From: Bradyrhizobiaceae bacterium PARB1
GTDB taxonomy: Bacteria > Pseudomonadota > Alphaproteobacteria > Rhizobiales > Xanthobacteraceae
Length of the DNA stretch: 64,000 bases
Assembly: GCA_002256345.1 (NCBI GenBank)
Contig: NKIY01000002.1
Coordinates: 868,001 to 932,000, forward strand
Direction of reading: 5' to 3'
This document shows, one piece after another, positions 56,935 to 64,000 of the stretch. How positions within the stretch are numbered: position 1 is the first letter of the stretch; each line of letters opens with the position of its first letter. Below the pieces are notes generated by a model, which saw nothing but the letters and a program-made list of their open reading frames with translations, searched no databases and had not been told where the DNA came from. The translations under genes were made by a program, and so were the position numbers.

Positions 56935-57020
56935 GTAGGAGACTGACGAGCGACCCGATCCGGATCTCGTTAGGGCTGCTTCCTTCCGGACCTGACCCGG
57001 TTGGCGAGTGGCTCGTCCAC
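56935..57020 (-). ncRNA. ffs: Signal recognition particle RNA, small bacterial type (4.5S)
   Basis: On the minus strand the conserved helix-8 sequence GGTCAGGTCCGGAAGGAAGC (domain IV, Ffh-binding) is flanked by stems that close the hairpin: GACGAGC (5' side, 57017-57011) with GCTCGTC (3' side, 56951-56945). The length fits the roughly 95-nt small SRP RNA. The ends are approximate. It lies upstream of dnaX, as in related alphaproteobacteria. Confidence 0.9.
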
Positions 57021-57212
57021 CGCCAATCTCCCGCTGCCTATTTGGGGCCAAACGGGCCGGAAAGCAAGCGCGGTGCGCGCCTCTGGTTTGCCGCAGGATC
57101 TGCCGCAAGTCTGCCACAAGAAATCATGGCGAAGACGCGCAAAAGCAGGCACCACGGAGTTGTCCGCGCGGCCACTTCCTGCGACGCTGCGCGTCAAAAA
57201 TCGAGAGTCCGA

Positions 57213-57635
57213 ATGGCCACCACGCCCCCCTTCGAGCTGCACAAGCAACTCCAGCAAGACACCATCGACATCGGCGACCTGCCCCTCAGCCGCGTGCTGG
57301 TGGTGAAGGACGCACATTACCCCTGGCTGATGCTGGTGCCGCGCCGGGCCGACGTCATTGACATCATCGATCTCGACGAGGTCGCGCAGGCGCAGTTGAT
57401 GACCGAGATCAATCGCGTCGGCCGCGCGCTCAAAGAAATCACCAAATGCGACAAGCTCAATGTCGCCGCCCTCGGCAATGTGGTGCCGCAGCTTCATGTG
57501 CATATCATCGCACGCCGCAAGACCGACGCCGCCTGGCCACGGCCGATCTGGGGCGTGATGCCGCCACTCGCGCATGATGCCGAAGAGGTACAGCGCTTCA
57601 TCAGCGAACTTCGCCGCAAGATCTGGCTCGGGTAG
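57213..57635 (+). CDS. HIT-family protein
   Basis: A 140-residue protein from ATG 57213; a longer frame upstream is unlikely because it runs toward the SRP RNA gene. The motif is VPQLHVHIIAR (91-101), with Gln in place of the first histidine of the HIT triad and H95/H97 kept. This Q-x-H-x-H form is common in a proteobacterial branch of nucleotide-binding HIT proteins, so activity is likely but the substrate is unknown. nudC starts 5 bp downstream, implying an operon. Confidence 0.88.
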   Translation: MATTPPFELHKQLQQDTIDIGDLPLSRVLVVKDAHYPWLMLVPRRADVIDIIDLDEVAQAQLMTEINRVGRALKEITKCDKLNVAALGNVVPQLHVHIIARRKTDAAWPRPIWGVMPPLAHDAEEVQRFISELRRKIWLG

Positions 57636-57640
57636 ACTCC

Positions 57641-58579
57641 ATGACAAGCAAGCTGTTCCCCCTCGGCCAGCCGGCCTTCATTTCCAACACTCTCGATCGC
57701 GCCGCTCATCTACGCCTAAACGACGAGAAGCTCTTCGCTCTTGAAAACAAGCGTGATAGCCGCGCTTACGTGATCTATCGCGACTCGCTGGTGATGAAGA
57801 AAGACGGCGACAATGTCCGCGCGCTCCTCTCCATCGACGAGGCGCTGAAGTTCGGCGCCAATCCGGGTACCATCTTTCTCGGTTTGCGCGATGGCGCAGC
57901 CGTGTTCGGCATGGGCATCTCCCCGCAGGCTTCGGAAAAGCTGATCGGCCGCGACGATGTCGTGGTATCCGAGCTGCGTGGCATGGCGATGCAAGGCATC
58001 GTGCCGCCGGAGGAGCTGTCTGCCGTAGCGCAGGCGAAATCCATGGTCTCCTGGCATCAGCGTCACGGCTTCTGCGCCAATTGCGGCGCCAAATCCTCGA
58101 TGGCCGAAGGCGGCTGGAAACGCGTCTGCCCGAGTTGCAAGACCGAGCATTTCCCGCGCACGGACCCTGTCGTCATCATGCTGGTTTCGAACGGCGACAG
58201 GTGCCTGCTCGGCCGCCAGAAGCAGTTCCCACCGGGCATGTATTCGTGCCTCGCCGGCTTCGTGGAAGCAGCCGAAACCATCGAGGATGCGGTAAAGCGC
58301 GAAATCTTCGAGGAATCCGGCATCCGCTGCACCGATGTCACCTACTACATGACGCAGCCATGGCCGTATCCGTCATCACTCATGATCGGCTGCTCGGCTC
58401 GCGCGCTGAACGACGAAATCGTCATCGACAAGGTGGAACTTGAGGACGCCCGATGGTTTGATCGTGACGAGGCGATGCTGATGTGGAAGCGCGAGCACCC
58501 GGACGGGCTCGCGGGGCCCCATCCATTCGCCATCGCGCATCATCTGCTTGGACGGTGGCTGCATCCCGACCAGGTCTGA
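57641..58579 (+). CDS. nudC: NAD(+) diphosphatase / deNADding enzyme
   Basis: A 312-residue NudC. The zinc ribbon is CANCGAKSS...CPSCK near residues 145-168. The Nudix box GFVEAAETIEDAVKREIFEE follows near 206, and TQPWPYPSSLMIG is the NudC-specific motif (SQPWPFPxS in E. coli). It cleaves NAD(H) and removes NAD caps from RNA. The partner in the operon is a HIT protein that may act on related nucleotides. Confidence 0.95.
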   Translation: MTSKLFPLGQPAFISNTLDRAAHLRLNDEKLFALENKRDSRAYVIYRDSLVMKKDGDNVRALLSIDEALKFGANPGTIFLGLRDGAAVFGMGISPQASEKLIGRDDVVVSELRGMAMQGIVPPEELSAVAQAKSMVSWHQRHGFCANCGAKSSMAEGGWKRVCPSCKTEHFPRTDPVVIMLVSNGDRCLLGRQKQFPPGMYSCLAGFVEAAETIEDAVKREIFEESGIRCTDVTYYMTQPWPYPSSLMIGCSARALNDEIVIDKVELEDARWFDRDEAMLMWKREHPDGLAGPHPFAIAHHLLGRWLHPDQV

Positions 58580-58593
58580 GAATATTCTTTGTC

Positions 58594-58637
58594 GGCGCAT
58601 GACCTGAAGACGGGTATCGACTTCCGGATCATGCGCC
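58594..58637. repeat. Short palindromic repeat (GGCGCATGA type)
   Basis: GGCGCATGA (58594-58602) and TCATGCGCC (58629-58637). It sits after nudC and before the PfkB-family gene and is related to the elements at 34697 and 54944. Confidence 0.65.
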
Positions 58638-58659
58638 AGCCTGACTAACGGGGACTTTC

Positions 58660-59592
58660 ATGACGAACCAGCCCAAGCGCGTGTTGTGTATCGGCCTCCC
58701 CGTGCGAGACCTGACCTTTGCCGTCGAATCCGTGCCCGGGCGCGGCCAGAAATTCCCCTCCCAGCGCTTTGCTCAGATCATCGGCGGCAATGCGCTGAAT
58801 GCCGCGATCGGCGTCAACCGGCTCGGCGGCAAAGCCGCGATGGCGGGGCCGATGGGCGACAAGAGCGAAACTGCCGACCAGTTCCTGTTCAACGATCTCG
58901 CGAAAGAAGGAATCGACGCAACGCATCTCGTGCATATGCCGGGGCTCGTGACGCCGATTTCCGCCGTCATGATCGATCCCTCGGGCGAACGCACCATCGT
59001 GACTTTCCGCGATCCCGAATTGTGGAAGGTGAAGCTGCCTGCACACGACACGCTGCTCAAGGATTGCGATGCCATTCTGGTGGAAAGTCGCTGCGCCGGC
59101 TTCGCCACCGATCTCTGTATCGAGGCGCGCCATCGCGGCATTCCTGTCGTCGTCGATATCGACAGCACGATCTCCCAGCGCGAGGGCTTGCTGACGGCGT
59201 CGTCGCATCTGATTTTCTCCGACGACGCTCTGCAATCCACCGCCGGTATCGCCGACAATCTGAAGGCGCTGCAGAAACTGGCGACGCTGACGCCGTCGTT
59301 CCTTGCTGTCACCCGCGGCCCCCGGGGCACCCTCTGGCTCGACGAGCATGGCCACCCCAGGGAGACCCCGGCCTTCCCTGTCCATGTGGTCGATACGCTC
59401 GGGGCAGGTGATATTTTCCACGGTGCCTTCGCGCTGGAATTTGCGAGTGGAAAATCGGTCCCGGAGGCGCTGCGCTTTGCCTCAGCAGCCGCAGCTCTCA
59501 AATGCACCCGTTATGGCGGCGCCTTTGCCTGCCCGCAACGTGCTGAAGTCGAACAGCTTTTGCGGGAATCGAAGGTTGGAGCCCTGGGATGA
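58660..59592 (+). CDS. PfkB-family sugar kinase
   Basis: A 310-residue ribokinase-type kinase. The N-terminal GLPVRDLTFAVESVPGRGQK and GGNALNAAIGVNRLGG match PfkB signature 1, and DTLGAGDIFHGAF near 245-257 is signature 2, where the Asp of GAGD is the catalytic base. It phosphorylates a sugar or nucleoside; relatives include fructokinase, ribokinase and sulfofructose kinase, and the sequence does not decide. No sugar transporter is near. An Lrp-type gene follows 192 bp downstream. Confidence 0.85.
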   Translation: MTNQPKRVLCIGLPVRDLTFAVESVPGRGQKFPSQRFAQIIGGNALNAAIGVNRLGGKAAMAGPMGDKSETADQFLFNDLAKEGIDATHLVHMPGLVTPISAVMIDPSGERTIVTFRDPELWKVKLPAHDTLLKDCDAILVESRCAGFATDLCIEARHRGIPVVVDIDSTISQREGLLTASSHLIFSDDALQSTAGIADNLKALQKLATLTPSFLAVTRGPRGTLWLDEHGHPRETPAFPVHVVDTLGAGDIFHGAFALEFASGKSVPEALRFASAAAALKCTRYGGAFACPQRAEVEQLLRESKVGALG

Positions 59593-59784
59593 GAATGACA
59601 ATCGGCCTGCCGGGTTGAACAGAAGCGCGACCGCGCCAGAGCAAAAACCGATCGCCATAGCCGCACAGACGAAGGCTTTTCACTACGCCCGCCATGTTTT
59701 CGCATGTTATCTCCCGACCTTGATTTAGAATAATGTTCCATATATGAGGTTTAGCAACCGAGCATTTGGAACAAAGTTCTTCTC

Positions 59785-60294
59785 ATGACCGATGTCGCTG
59801 ACCTAACCACCGAATCCACCCGTCGTCTCGACGCGATCGACCGCAAGATCCTGACGGTGCTGCAGGAAGACGCCTCGCTGTCCGTCGCCGAGATCGGCGA
59901 CCGCGTCGGCCTGTCATCGACGCCATGCTGGAAGCGCATCCAGCGGCTTGAGGCCGATGGCGTGATCCTGCGCCGGGTGGCGCTGGTCGATCAGAACAAG
60001 ATCGGCCTCGGCATCTCGGTCTTCGTCTCGGTGGAGAGCGGCGACCATTCCGACGCATGGCTGAAGAAATTCGCCGACGCTGTCAGCGCCATGCCGGAGG
60101 TGATGGAATTCTATCGCATGGCTGGCGACGTCGACTACATGCTCCGCGTCGTGGTGGCGGACATGCAGAGCTATGACGTCTTCTACAAGAAGCTGATCAG
60201 CGCCGTGGCGTTGAAGAATGTGACGTCGCGTTTCGCTATGGAAAAGATCAAGTCGGTGACGGCGCTGCCCGTGCCGCCGATGCCGGCGGGTTAG
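59785..60294 (+). CDS. Lrp/AsnC family transcriptional regulator
   Basis: A 169-residue regulator with an N-terminal helix-turn-helix (LSVAEIGDRVGLSSTPCWKRIQRLE, about 32-56) and a C-terminal RAM/ACT-like domain (about 80-155, with MAGDVDYMLRVVV). Such proteins form octamers and respond to amino acids. No target is obvious: the neighbouring kinase and mutase genes are not amino-acid genes. The upstream 192-bp gap is AT-rich near 59726-59760 and likely holds its promoter. Confidence 0.93.
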   Translation: MTDVADLTTESTRRLDAIDRKILTVLQEDASLSVAEIGDRVGLSSTPCWKRIQRLEADGVILRRVALVDQNKIGLGISVFVSVESGDHSDAWLKKFADAVSAMPEVMEFYRMAGDVDYMLRVVVADMQSYDVFYKKLISAVALKNVTSRFAMEKIKSVTALPVPPMPAG

Positions 60295-60310
60295 ACCAAG
60301 GGCTCAAGCA

Positions 60311-60396
60311 TGCCATGCCCCGGCCTGACCCGGGCATCCATCTCAAGGCTCGGAAAGCACATAAAGTTGGATGGCCGGGTCAAGCCCGGCCATGAC
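60311..60396. repeat. Palindromic repeat, relative of the 42270 element
   Basis: Two hairpins, the left around GCCCCGG...CCGGGC (60313-60339) and the right GGCCGGGTCAAGCCCGGCC (60372-60390). It lies between the convergent Lrp and phosphomannomutase genes. Confidence 0.75.
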
Positions 60397-60418
60397 GTGA
60401 GAAAAACGGGCGCCGCGA

Positions 60419-61918
60419 TCAGATCGTCTGGTTATACGCGCCGACTTCCGGATGCGTCTTCAGCACGACATTGATCGCGTCAAACATGTCGTGCATGCGC
60501 TGCTTCGACACCGGGCTCTCGACGACCACCACCAGTTCGGGCTTGTTCGACGAGGCACGCACGAGGCCCCAGCTGCCATCCTCGCAGGTCACACGCACGC
60601 CGTTCACCGTAACGAGATCGCGGATCGGCTGACCGGCGACCTTGTCGCCTGCCTTCTGCGCGGCCTCGAAATGCTTCACGACAGCATCCACGACGCCATA
60701 CTTCTTCTCGTCGTCGCAATGCGGCGACATGGTCGGCGACGACCAGGTCTTGGGCAGCGCCTCCTTGAGATCCGCCATGCTCTTATCCGGCGCGCGATCC
60801 AGCATCTCGCAGATCGCGATGGCCGAAACCAGACCATCGTCATAGCCGCGACCGACCGGCGCATTGAAGAAGAAGTGGCCGGATTTCTCGAAACCTGCGA
60901 GCGCCTTCAGCTCATGGGTGCGGCGCTTCATGTAGGAATGGCCGGTCTTCCAATAGGTCGTCTTCGCGTTCTGCGCCTGCAACACCGGATCGGTGACAAA
61001 CAGACCCGTCGATTTCACATCGACGACGAATTCCGCATTCTGATGAACCGCCGACATGTCGCGCGCGAGCATCACGCCGACCTTGTCGGCGAAAATTTCC
61101 TCGCCGGTGTTGTCGACGACGCCGCAGCGATCGCCATCGCCGTCGAAGCCGAGGCCGACATCTGCCTTGTGTTCGAGCACCGCGTCGCGAATCGCGTGCA
61201 GCATCTCCATGTCTTCCGGATTCGGATTGTATTTCGGAAAAGTGTGATCGAGCTCGACATCGAGCGGGATCACTTCGCAACCGATCGCTTCCATCACCTG
61301 CGGGGCGAAGGCGCCAGCGGTTCCGTTGCCACAGGCGACGACGACCTTGAGCTTGCGCTTCAACTTCGGACGATTGGTGAGATCGGCGATATAGCGCGCC
61401 GGATAATTCTCATGGAAGTGATAGGAGCCGCCGGCCTTGTTCTTGAATTCGGCATTGAGCACGATCTCTTTCAGCCGCGTCATCTCGTCGGGACCGAAAG
61501 TGAGCGGCTTGTTGGCGCCCATCTTCACGCCGGTCCAACCATTGTCGTTATGCGAAGCCGTGACCATGGCGACACAGGGCACATCGAGATCGAACTGCGC
61601 GAAATAGGCCATCGGCGTGACCGCAAGGCCGATGTCATGAACCTTACATCCGGCTGCCATCAGGCCGGTCATCAGCGCGTATTTGATCGAGGCGGAATAG
61701 CCGCGGAAATCGTGACCGGTGACGATCTCCTGCTTCTGGCCGAGCTCGGCAATCAGCGCGCCGAGCCCCATGCCCAGCGCCTGCACGCCCATCAGGTTGA
61801 TTTCCTTGCCGAACAGCCAGCGCGCGTCATATTCGCGAAAGCCCGTGGCCTTCACCATCGGCTCCGATTCGTAAGCGTAGGTATTGGGCACGAGCAAGGG
61901 CTTCGGCTTTGGGAACAT
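60419..61918 (-). CDS. Phosphomannomutase/phosphoglucomutase
   Basis: A 499-residue alpha-D-phosphohexomutase. The phosphoserine is S122 in TASHNDNGWTG, the metal loop DGDGDRCG is near 245-252, the sugar loop is GFEKSGHFF and the phosphate loop RASSNKPEL near the end. It interconverts hexose 1- and 6-phosphates for surface polysaccharide or nucleotide-sugar synthesis. ATG 61918 is preferred over an upstream in-frame start because residues before it are not conserved-looking. The gene converges on the Lrp gene. Confidence 0.92.
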   Translation of the reverse strand: MFPKPKPLLVPNTYAYESEPMVKATGFREYDARWLFGKEINLMGVQALGMGLGALIAELGQKQEIVTGHDFRGYSASIKYALMTGLMAAGCKVHDIGLAVTPMAYFAQFDLDVPCVAMVTASHNDNGWTGVKMGANKPLTFGPDEMTRLKEIVLNAEFKNKAGGSYHFHENYPARYIADLTNRPKLKRKLKVVVACGNGTAGAFAPQVMEAIGCEVIPLDVELDHTFPKYNPNPEDMEMLHAIRDAVLEHKADVGLGFDGDGDRCGVVDNTGEEIFADKVGVMLARDMSAVHQNAEFVVDVKSTGLFVTDPVLQAQNAKTTYWKTGHSYMKRRTHELKALAGFEKSGHFFFNAPVGRGYDDGLVSAIAICEMLDRAPDKSMADLKEALPKTWSSPTMSPHCDDEKKYGVVDAVVKHFEAAQKAGDKVAGQPIRDLVTVNGVRVTCEDGSWGLVRASSNKPELVVVVESPVSKQRMHDMFDAINVVLKTHPEVGAYNQTI

Positions 61919-62056
61919 AGACGACCTCGCGGATGGTGATGTTTTGTTATTTCGGAACACAGCCATAGCGGCTGCGGGCGCCAGTGGGAAGGCGCTGCGC
62001 TATTGAAGAGGCCGAGTTTGGTTGAAATTGGGCCGCGGCGGTAAGCGGCGGAGTTA

Positions 62057-62578
62057 CTACTGCTCGAGGACCATCTGGCCGTTCGAATATTCGAACCGCT
62101 TCAACTTGGAGAGGAACGAGAGGCCAAGCAAATTCTCGGACAATGCTTCATCCGGCAGCACCATCGCGTCGACATCGCGCACCGTGATTTCACCGACCTG
62201 CACCATCGGCAGCTTTGCGCGGGCCGCTTTCAGCGTTCCGTTCGCCGTTGTCACCGTGGCGTTATATTCTCCCCGCGCAGGACGCAGACCAAAGCGGGCC
62301 GCCGACTTCTCATTGAGCGCGATCACCGAGGCGCCGGTATCGACCATGAAGCCGATGCGCTGACCGTCGATACGCGCTTCGGTCTGGAAATGGCCACGGG
62401 CATCGCGGGGAATAGTGAGGCTGCGGACGCCGGCCTGCGGTGCGCTGAGAGCAGCCAGCCGGGTCGGCGCAGCTTCGGTGCGGGCCATCGCCGGCGTCGA
62501 TGTCATCTTGTCGGCGATCTGAGCCATCACGGTGCCGAGACCGATCAGCACTGCCGCGAGAAACATGATGCTACGCAT
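62057..62578 (-). CDS. Retropepsin-like aspartic protease (TIGR02281 type), membrane-anchored
   Basis: A 173-residue protein from ATG 62578 with GAGGG upstream. Residues 3-20 form a hydrophobic signal or anchor. The rest is a single aspartic-protease half with FMVDTGASVIAL (D80), so it should act as a dimer, as retroviral proteases do. NLLGLSFLSKLKRFEY near 145-160 is the family end motif. The C-terminal domain faces the periplasm. Function in bacteria is not established. Alone between the mutase and hrpB genes. Confidence 0.88.
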   Translation of the reverse strand: MRSIMFLAAVLIGLGTVMAQIADKMTSTPAMARTEAAPTRLAALSAPQAGVRSLTIPRDARGHFQTEARIDGQRIGFMVDTGASVIALNEKSAARFGLRPARGEYNATVTTANGTLKAARAKLPMVQVGEITVRDVDAMVLPDEALSENLLGLSFLSKLKRFEYSNGQMVLEQ

Positions 62579-62706
62579 ACGCAACCCTCATCCCGACGCA
62601 TACAGGCGGAACCGCAATCGACCACGGATCGCCGCTACCGTCCGCTCGGGACGGCTAACCACACCGCTATTTTCGCGAAAAGGATGAGCGAAGGGTTAAG
62701 GCCAGC

Positions 62707-64000
62707 TCATGTTCCGCGTGGCTTGGCGCGACGGGTCGGCATGGCGGTCGCCGGATCGTCGGGCCAGGGATGGCGCGGATAGCGGCCGCGGAGGTCGGAG
62801 CGGACATCCTGATAGCTGCCGCGCCAGAAGCCGGGCAGATCGCGCGTCACTTGCACCGGGCGTTGCGCCGGCGAAAGTAGTTCCAGCACCAGCGGCACTT
62901 TGCCCTTGGCGACGGAAGGATGTGTGCCAAGCCCGAACAGCTCCTGCAGGCGGACGGCGATGGTTGGTCCCTGCTCGGCCTCGTAGTCGATCGCGAGCAT
63001 GGTGCCGGTGGGCGCCTCGAAATGAGTCGGCGCTTCCTTGTCGAGCCGGACGCGCTGATCCCAAGGGAGCAGATTCATGATCGCATCGGACAGATCGCCG
63101 GCGGAAAAATCCTTCAGTGACGTCTTGCCGAACAGCGCGGGCATGAGCCAGGTCTCGCGCGTATCGATCAGCGCCTGCTCCGACAGATCGGGCCAGACCT
63201 CGCCTTCGGCAGCACGCAGGAACATCACGCGACCGCGCCACTGTTGCAGCGCTTTCGACCATGGCAAGCGATCGAGACCGAGCGCGGCGAGCCCGTCGGC
63301 AAAGATACGGGCGGCATGTTCGGAAGCGGTAAGCATCAGCGGCGCTTCAGACAAAGTGATCGCATGCAGTGTGCGCTTGCGACGCCCGCGCAGTGAAGCC
63401 GATGCGCGGTCGAAAGTGATCTCATCGGCGTTTTCGATCTGATCCGCGAAGCGCGTCTCGATCTCTGCCTGCGAAAACGGCGCAGCGAGCAGGATGCGGC
63501 CATTGGCAGCGGTGCCGGTGAGTTCGCCAACCGCAATATAGGGCGTTTTGGCAAGCGCTGCGCTCTGCTCGATGGACGCGCCGCGGCCATTGGCCAGCAC
63601 GAAACTGCCATTACCGCGGTTCTTCGCGACGCGATCGGGGAAGGCGAAAGCGAGCATGGCGCCGGTGGAGAGCGCATCTGACTGGGAAGAAGCAGGCATC
63701 TGTCCAGCCCAACGCTCAGCCAACTGCCTGGCACTCGACGCGCGCGGCGAGCGATCGCGGCGAAACTGGTCGAGGCGATGGTCGAGATCGACGCTGTCCC
63801 CGCCAAGGCCGCGCTCAGTGAGAATCGCTGCGATCTCCGCGGCTTCGTCGCCATAGCCGAACCGCGCCGAATCCACGATCATGCGCGCTAGGCGCGGCGG
63901 CAGCGCCAGCGCACGCAGCGAGCGCCCCTCATCGGTGATGCGGCTGTCGCCATCGAGTGCGCCGAGTTCTTCCAGCAAGCTGCGCGCCTCCTTCAAGGCA
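62707..64000 (-). CDS. hrpB: ATP-dependent helicase HrpB, C-terminal part
   Basis: The visible 431 codons hold the C-terminal half of HrpB; the helicase core lies beyond the right edge. They include the helicase-associated domain (LLEELGALD, RLARMIVDSARFGYGDEAAEIAAILTERG) and the HrpB-specific tail ending LFGLGTHPSVAKGKVPLVLELLSPAQRPVQVTRDLPGFW and a basic Arg/Pro-rich end (RGRYPRHPWPDDPATAMP). Members are DExH-box RNA helicases of unclear physiological role. The gene terminates 129 bp from the protease gene start. Confidence 0.93.
   Translation of the reverse strand, partial: ALKEARSLLEELGALDGDSRITDEGRSLRALALPPRLARMIVDSARFGYGDEAAEIAAILTERGLGGDSVDLDHRLDQFRRDRSPRASSARQLAERWAGQMPASSQSDALSTGAMLAFAFPDRVAKNRGNGSFVLANGRGASIEQSAALAKTPYIAVGELTGTAANGRILLAAPFSQAEIETRFADQIENADEITFDRASASLRGRRKRTLHAITLSEAPLMLTASEHAARIFADGLAALGLDRLPWSKALQQWRGRVMFLRAAEGEVWPDLSEQALIDTRETWLMPALFGKTSLKDFSAGDLSDAIMNLLPWDQRVRLDKEAPTHFEAPTGTMLAIDYEAEQGPTIAVRLQELFGLGTHPSVAKGKVPLVLELLSPAQRPVQVTRDLPGFWRGSYQDVRSDLRGRYPRHPWPDDPATAMPTRRAKPRGT

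Noticed and set aside
56821-57117. N-terminal extension of dnaX
   Set aside because: It covers the SRP RNA gene; the family N-terminus and the ATG at 56820 fit DnaX length.

Overview
The window reads as chromosomal DNA of a high-GC alphaproteobacterium, most likely Nitrobacteraceae/Bradyrhizobiaceae (Bradyrhizobium, Rhodopseudomonas, Afipia or Tardiphaga type). The basis is the gene order dapD-DUF805-dapE followed by truA-fmt-def, the block recR-ybaB-dnaX-ffs, the many acyl-CoA catabolic genes, an Omp25/31-like porin-type barrel, and numerous intergenic palindromic repeats of the kind common in that family. The genus is inferred from gene content only.

Layout. 0-5.3 kb: a truncated MaoC-type hydratase, a DUF188 protein, a Uup-like ABC-F ATPase overlapping a D-threonine aldolase/D-serine dehydratase-like enzyme, and a flavoprotein. 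5.3-14.2 kb: a leftward catabolic block. It holds the valine branch (mmsA, isobutyryl-CoA dehydrogenase, 3-hydroxyisobutyryl-CoA hydrolase, mmsB), then an acyl-CoA synthetase, a MaoC hydratase and an SDR, with a TetR gene upstream. 14.4-25.3 kb: a rightward set of enoyl-CoA hydratase, thiolase, MFS carrier and a lone ketoacyl synthase, facing an orphan acyl-CoA carboxyltransferase and its IclR regulator. Divergent from these is a two-gene TAXI-type TRAP transporter. Together they look like an uptake and CoA-degradation unit for an unidentified organic acid.

25.4-29.3 kb: a periplasmic ClpP-like protein, ilvA, an O-antigen-ligase-like membrane protein and tRNA-Arg(TCG). 29.3-36.2 kb is the accessory-looking part: phage-like gene remnants behind the tRNA, including an XRE regulator broken by an in-frame TGA; a porin-like gene bracketed by two near-identical response-regulator-like boxes, the second followed by a candidate sRNA; a YkgJ cysteine-cluster protein; a CYTH-CHAD protein; a PilZ protein; a short transcription unit with a perfect ribosome site, tiny ORF and terminator; and a GrlR-like gene. 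36.2-45.3 kb: a PAS histidine kinase, a PQQ alcohol dehydrogenase fused to cytochrome c, a NUDT19-like Nudix protein, a DapA-family lyase, and a second SDR plus hydratase-2 pair.

45.5-64 kb: mostly housekeeping genes (lysine/DAP synthesis, tRNA modification and initiation, deformylase, RecR, YbaB, DnaX, SRP RNA, NudC, phosphomannomutase, HrpB). Two items break the routine: an AmpG-like permease disrupted by a frameshift with apparent internal loss, and a small GIY-YIG nuclease gene tightly bracketed by two copies of one palindromic repeat family. At least nine repeat families occupy the gaps between genes; some touch stop codons.

No CRISPR array, complete prophage, insertion sequence or rRNA gene was seen. 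I found no complete new defence or mobile system. The best leads are the porin/sRNA twin boxes, the tiny-ORF transcription unit, and the repeat-bracketed GIY-YIG gene.
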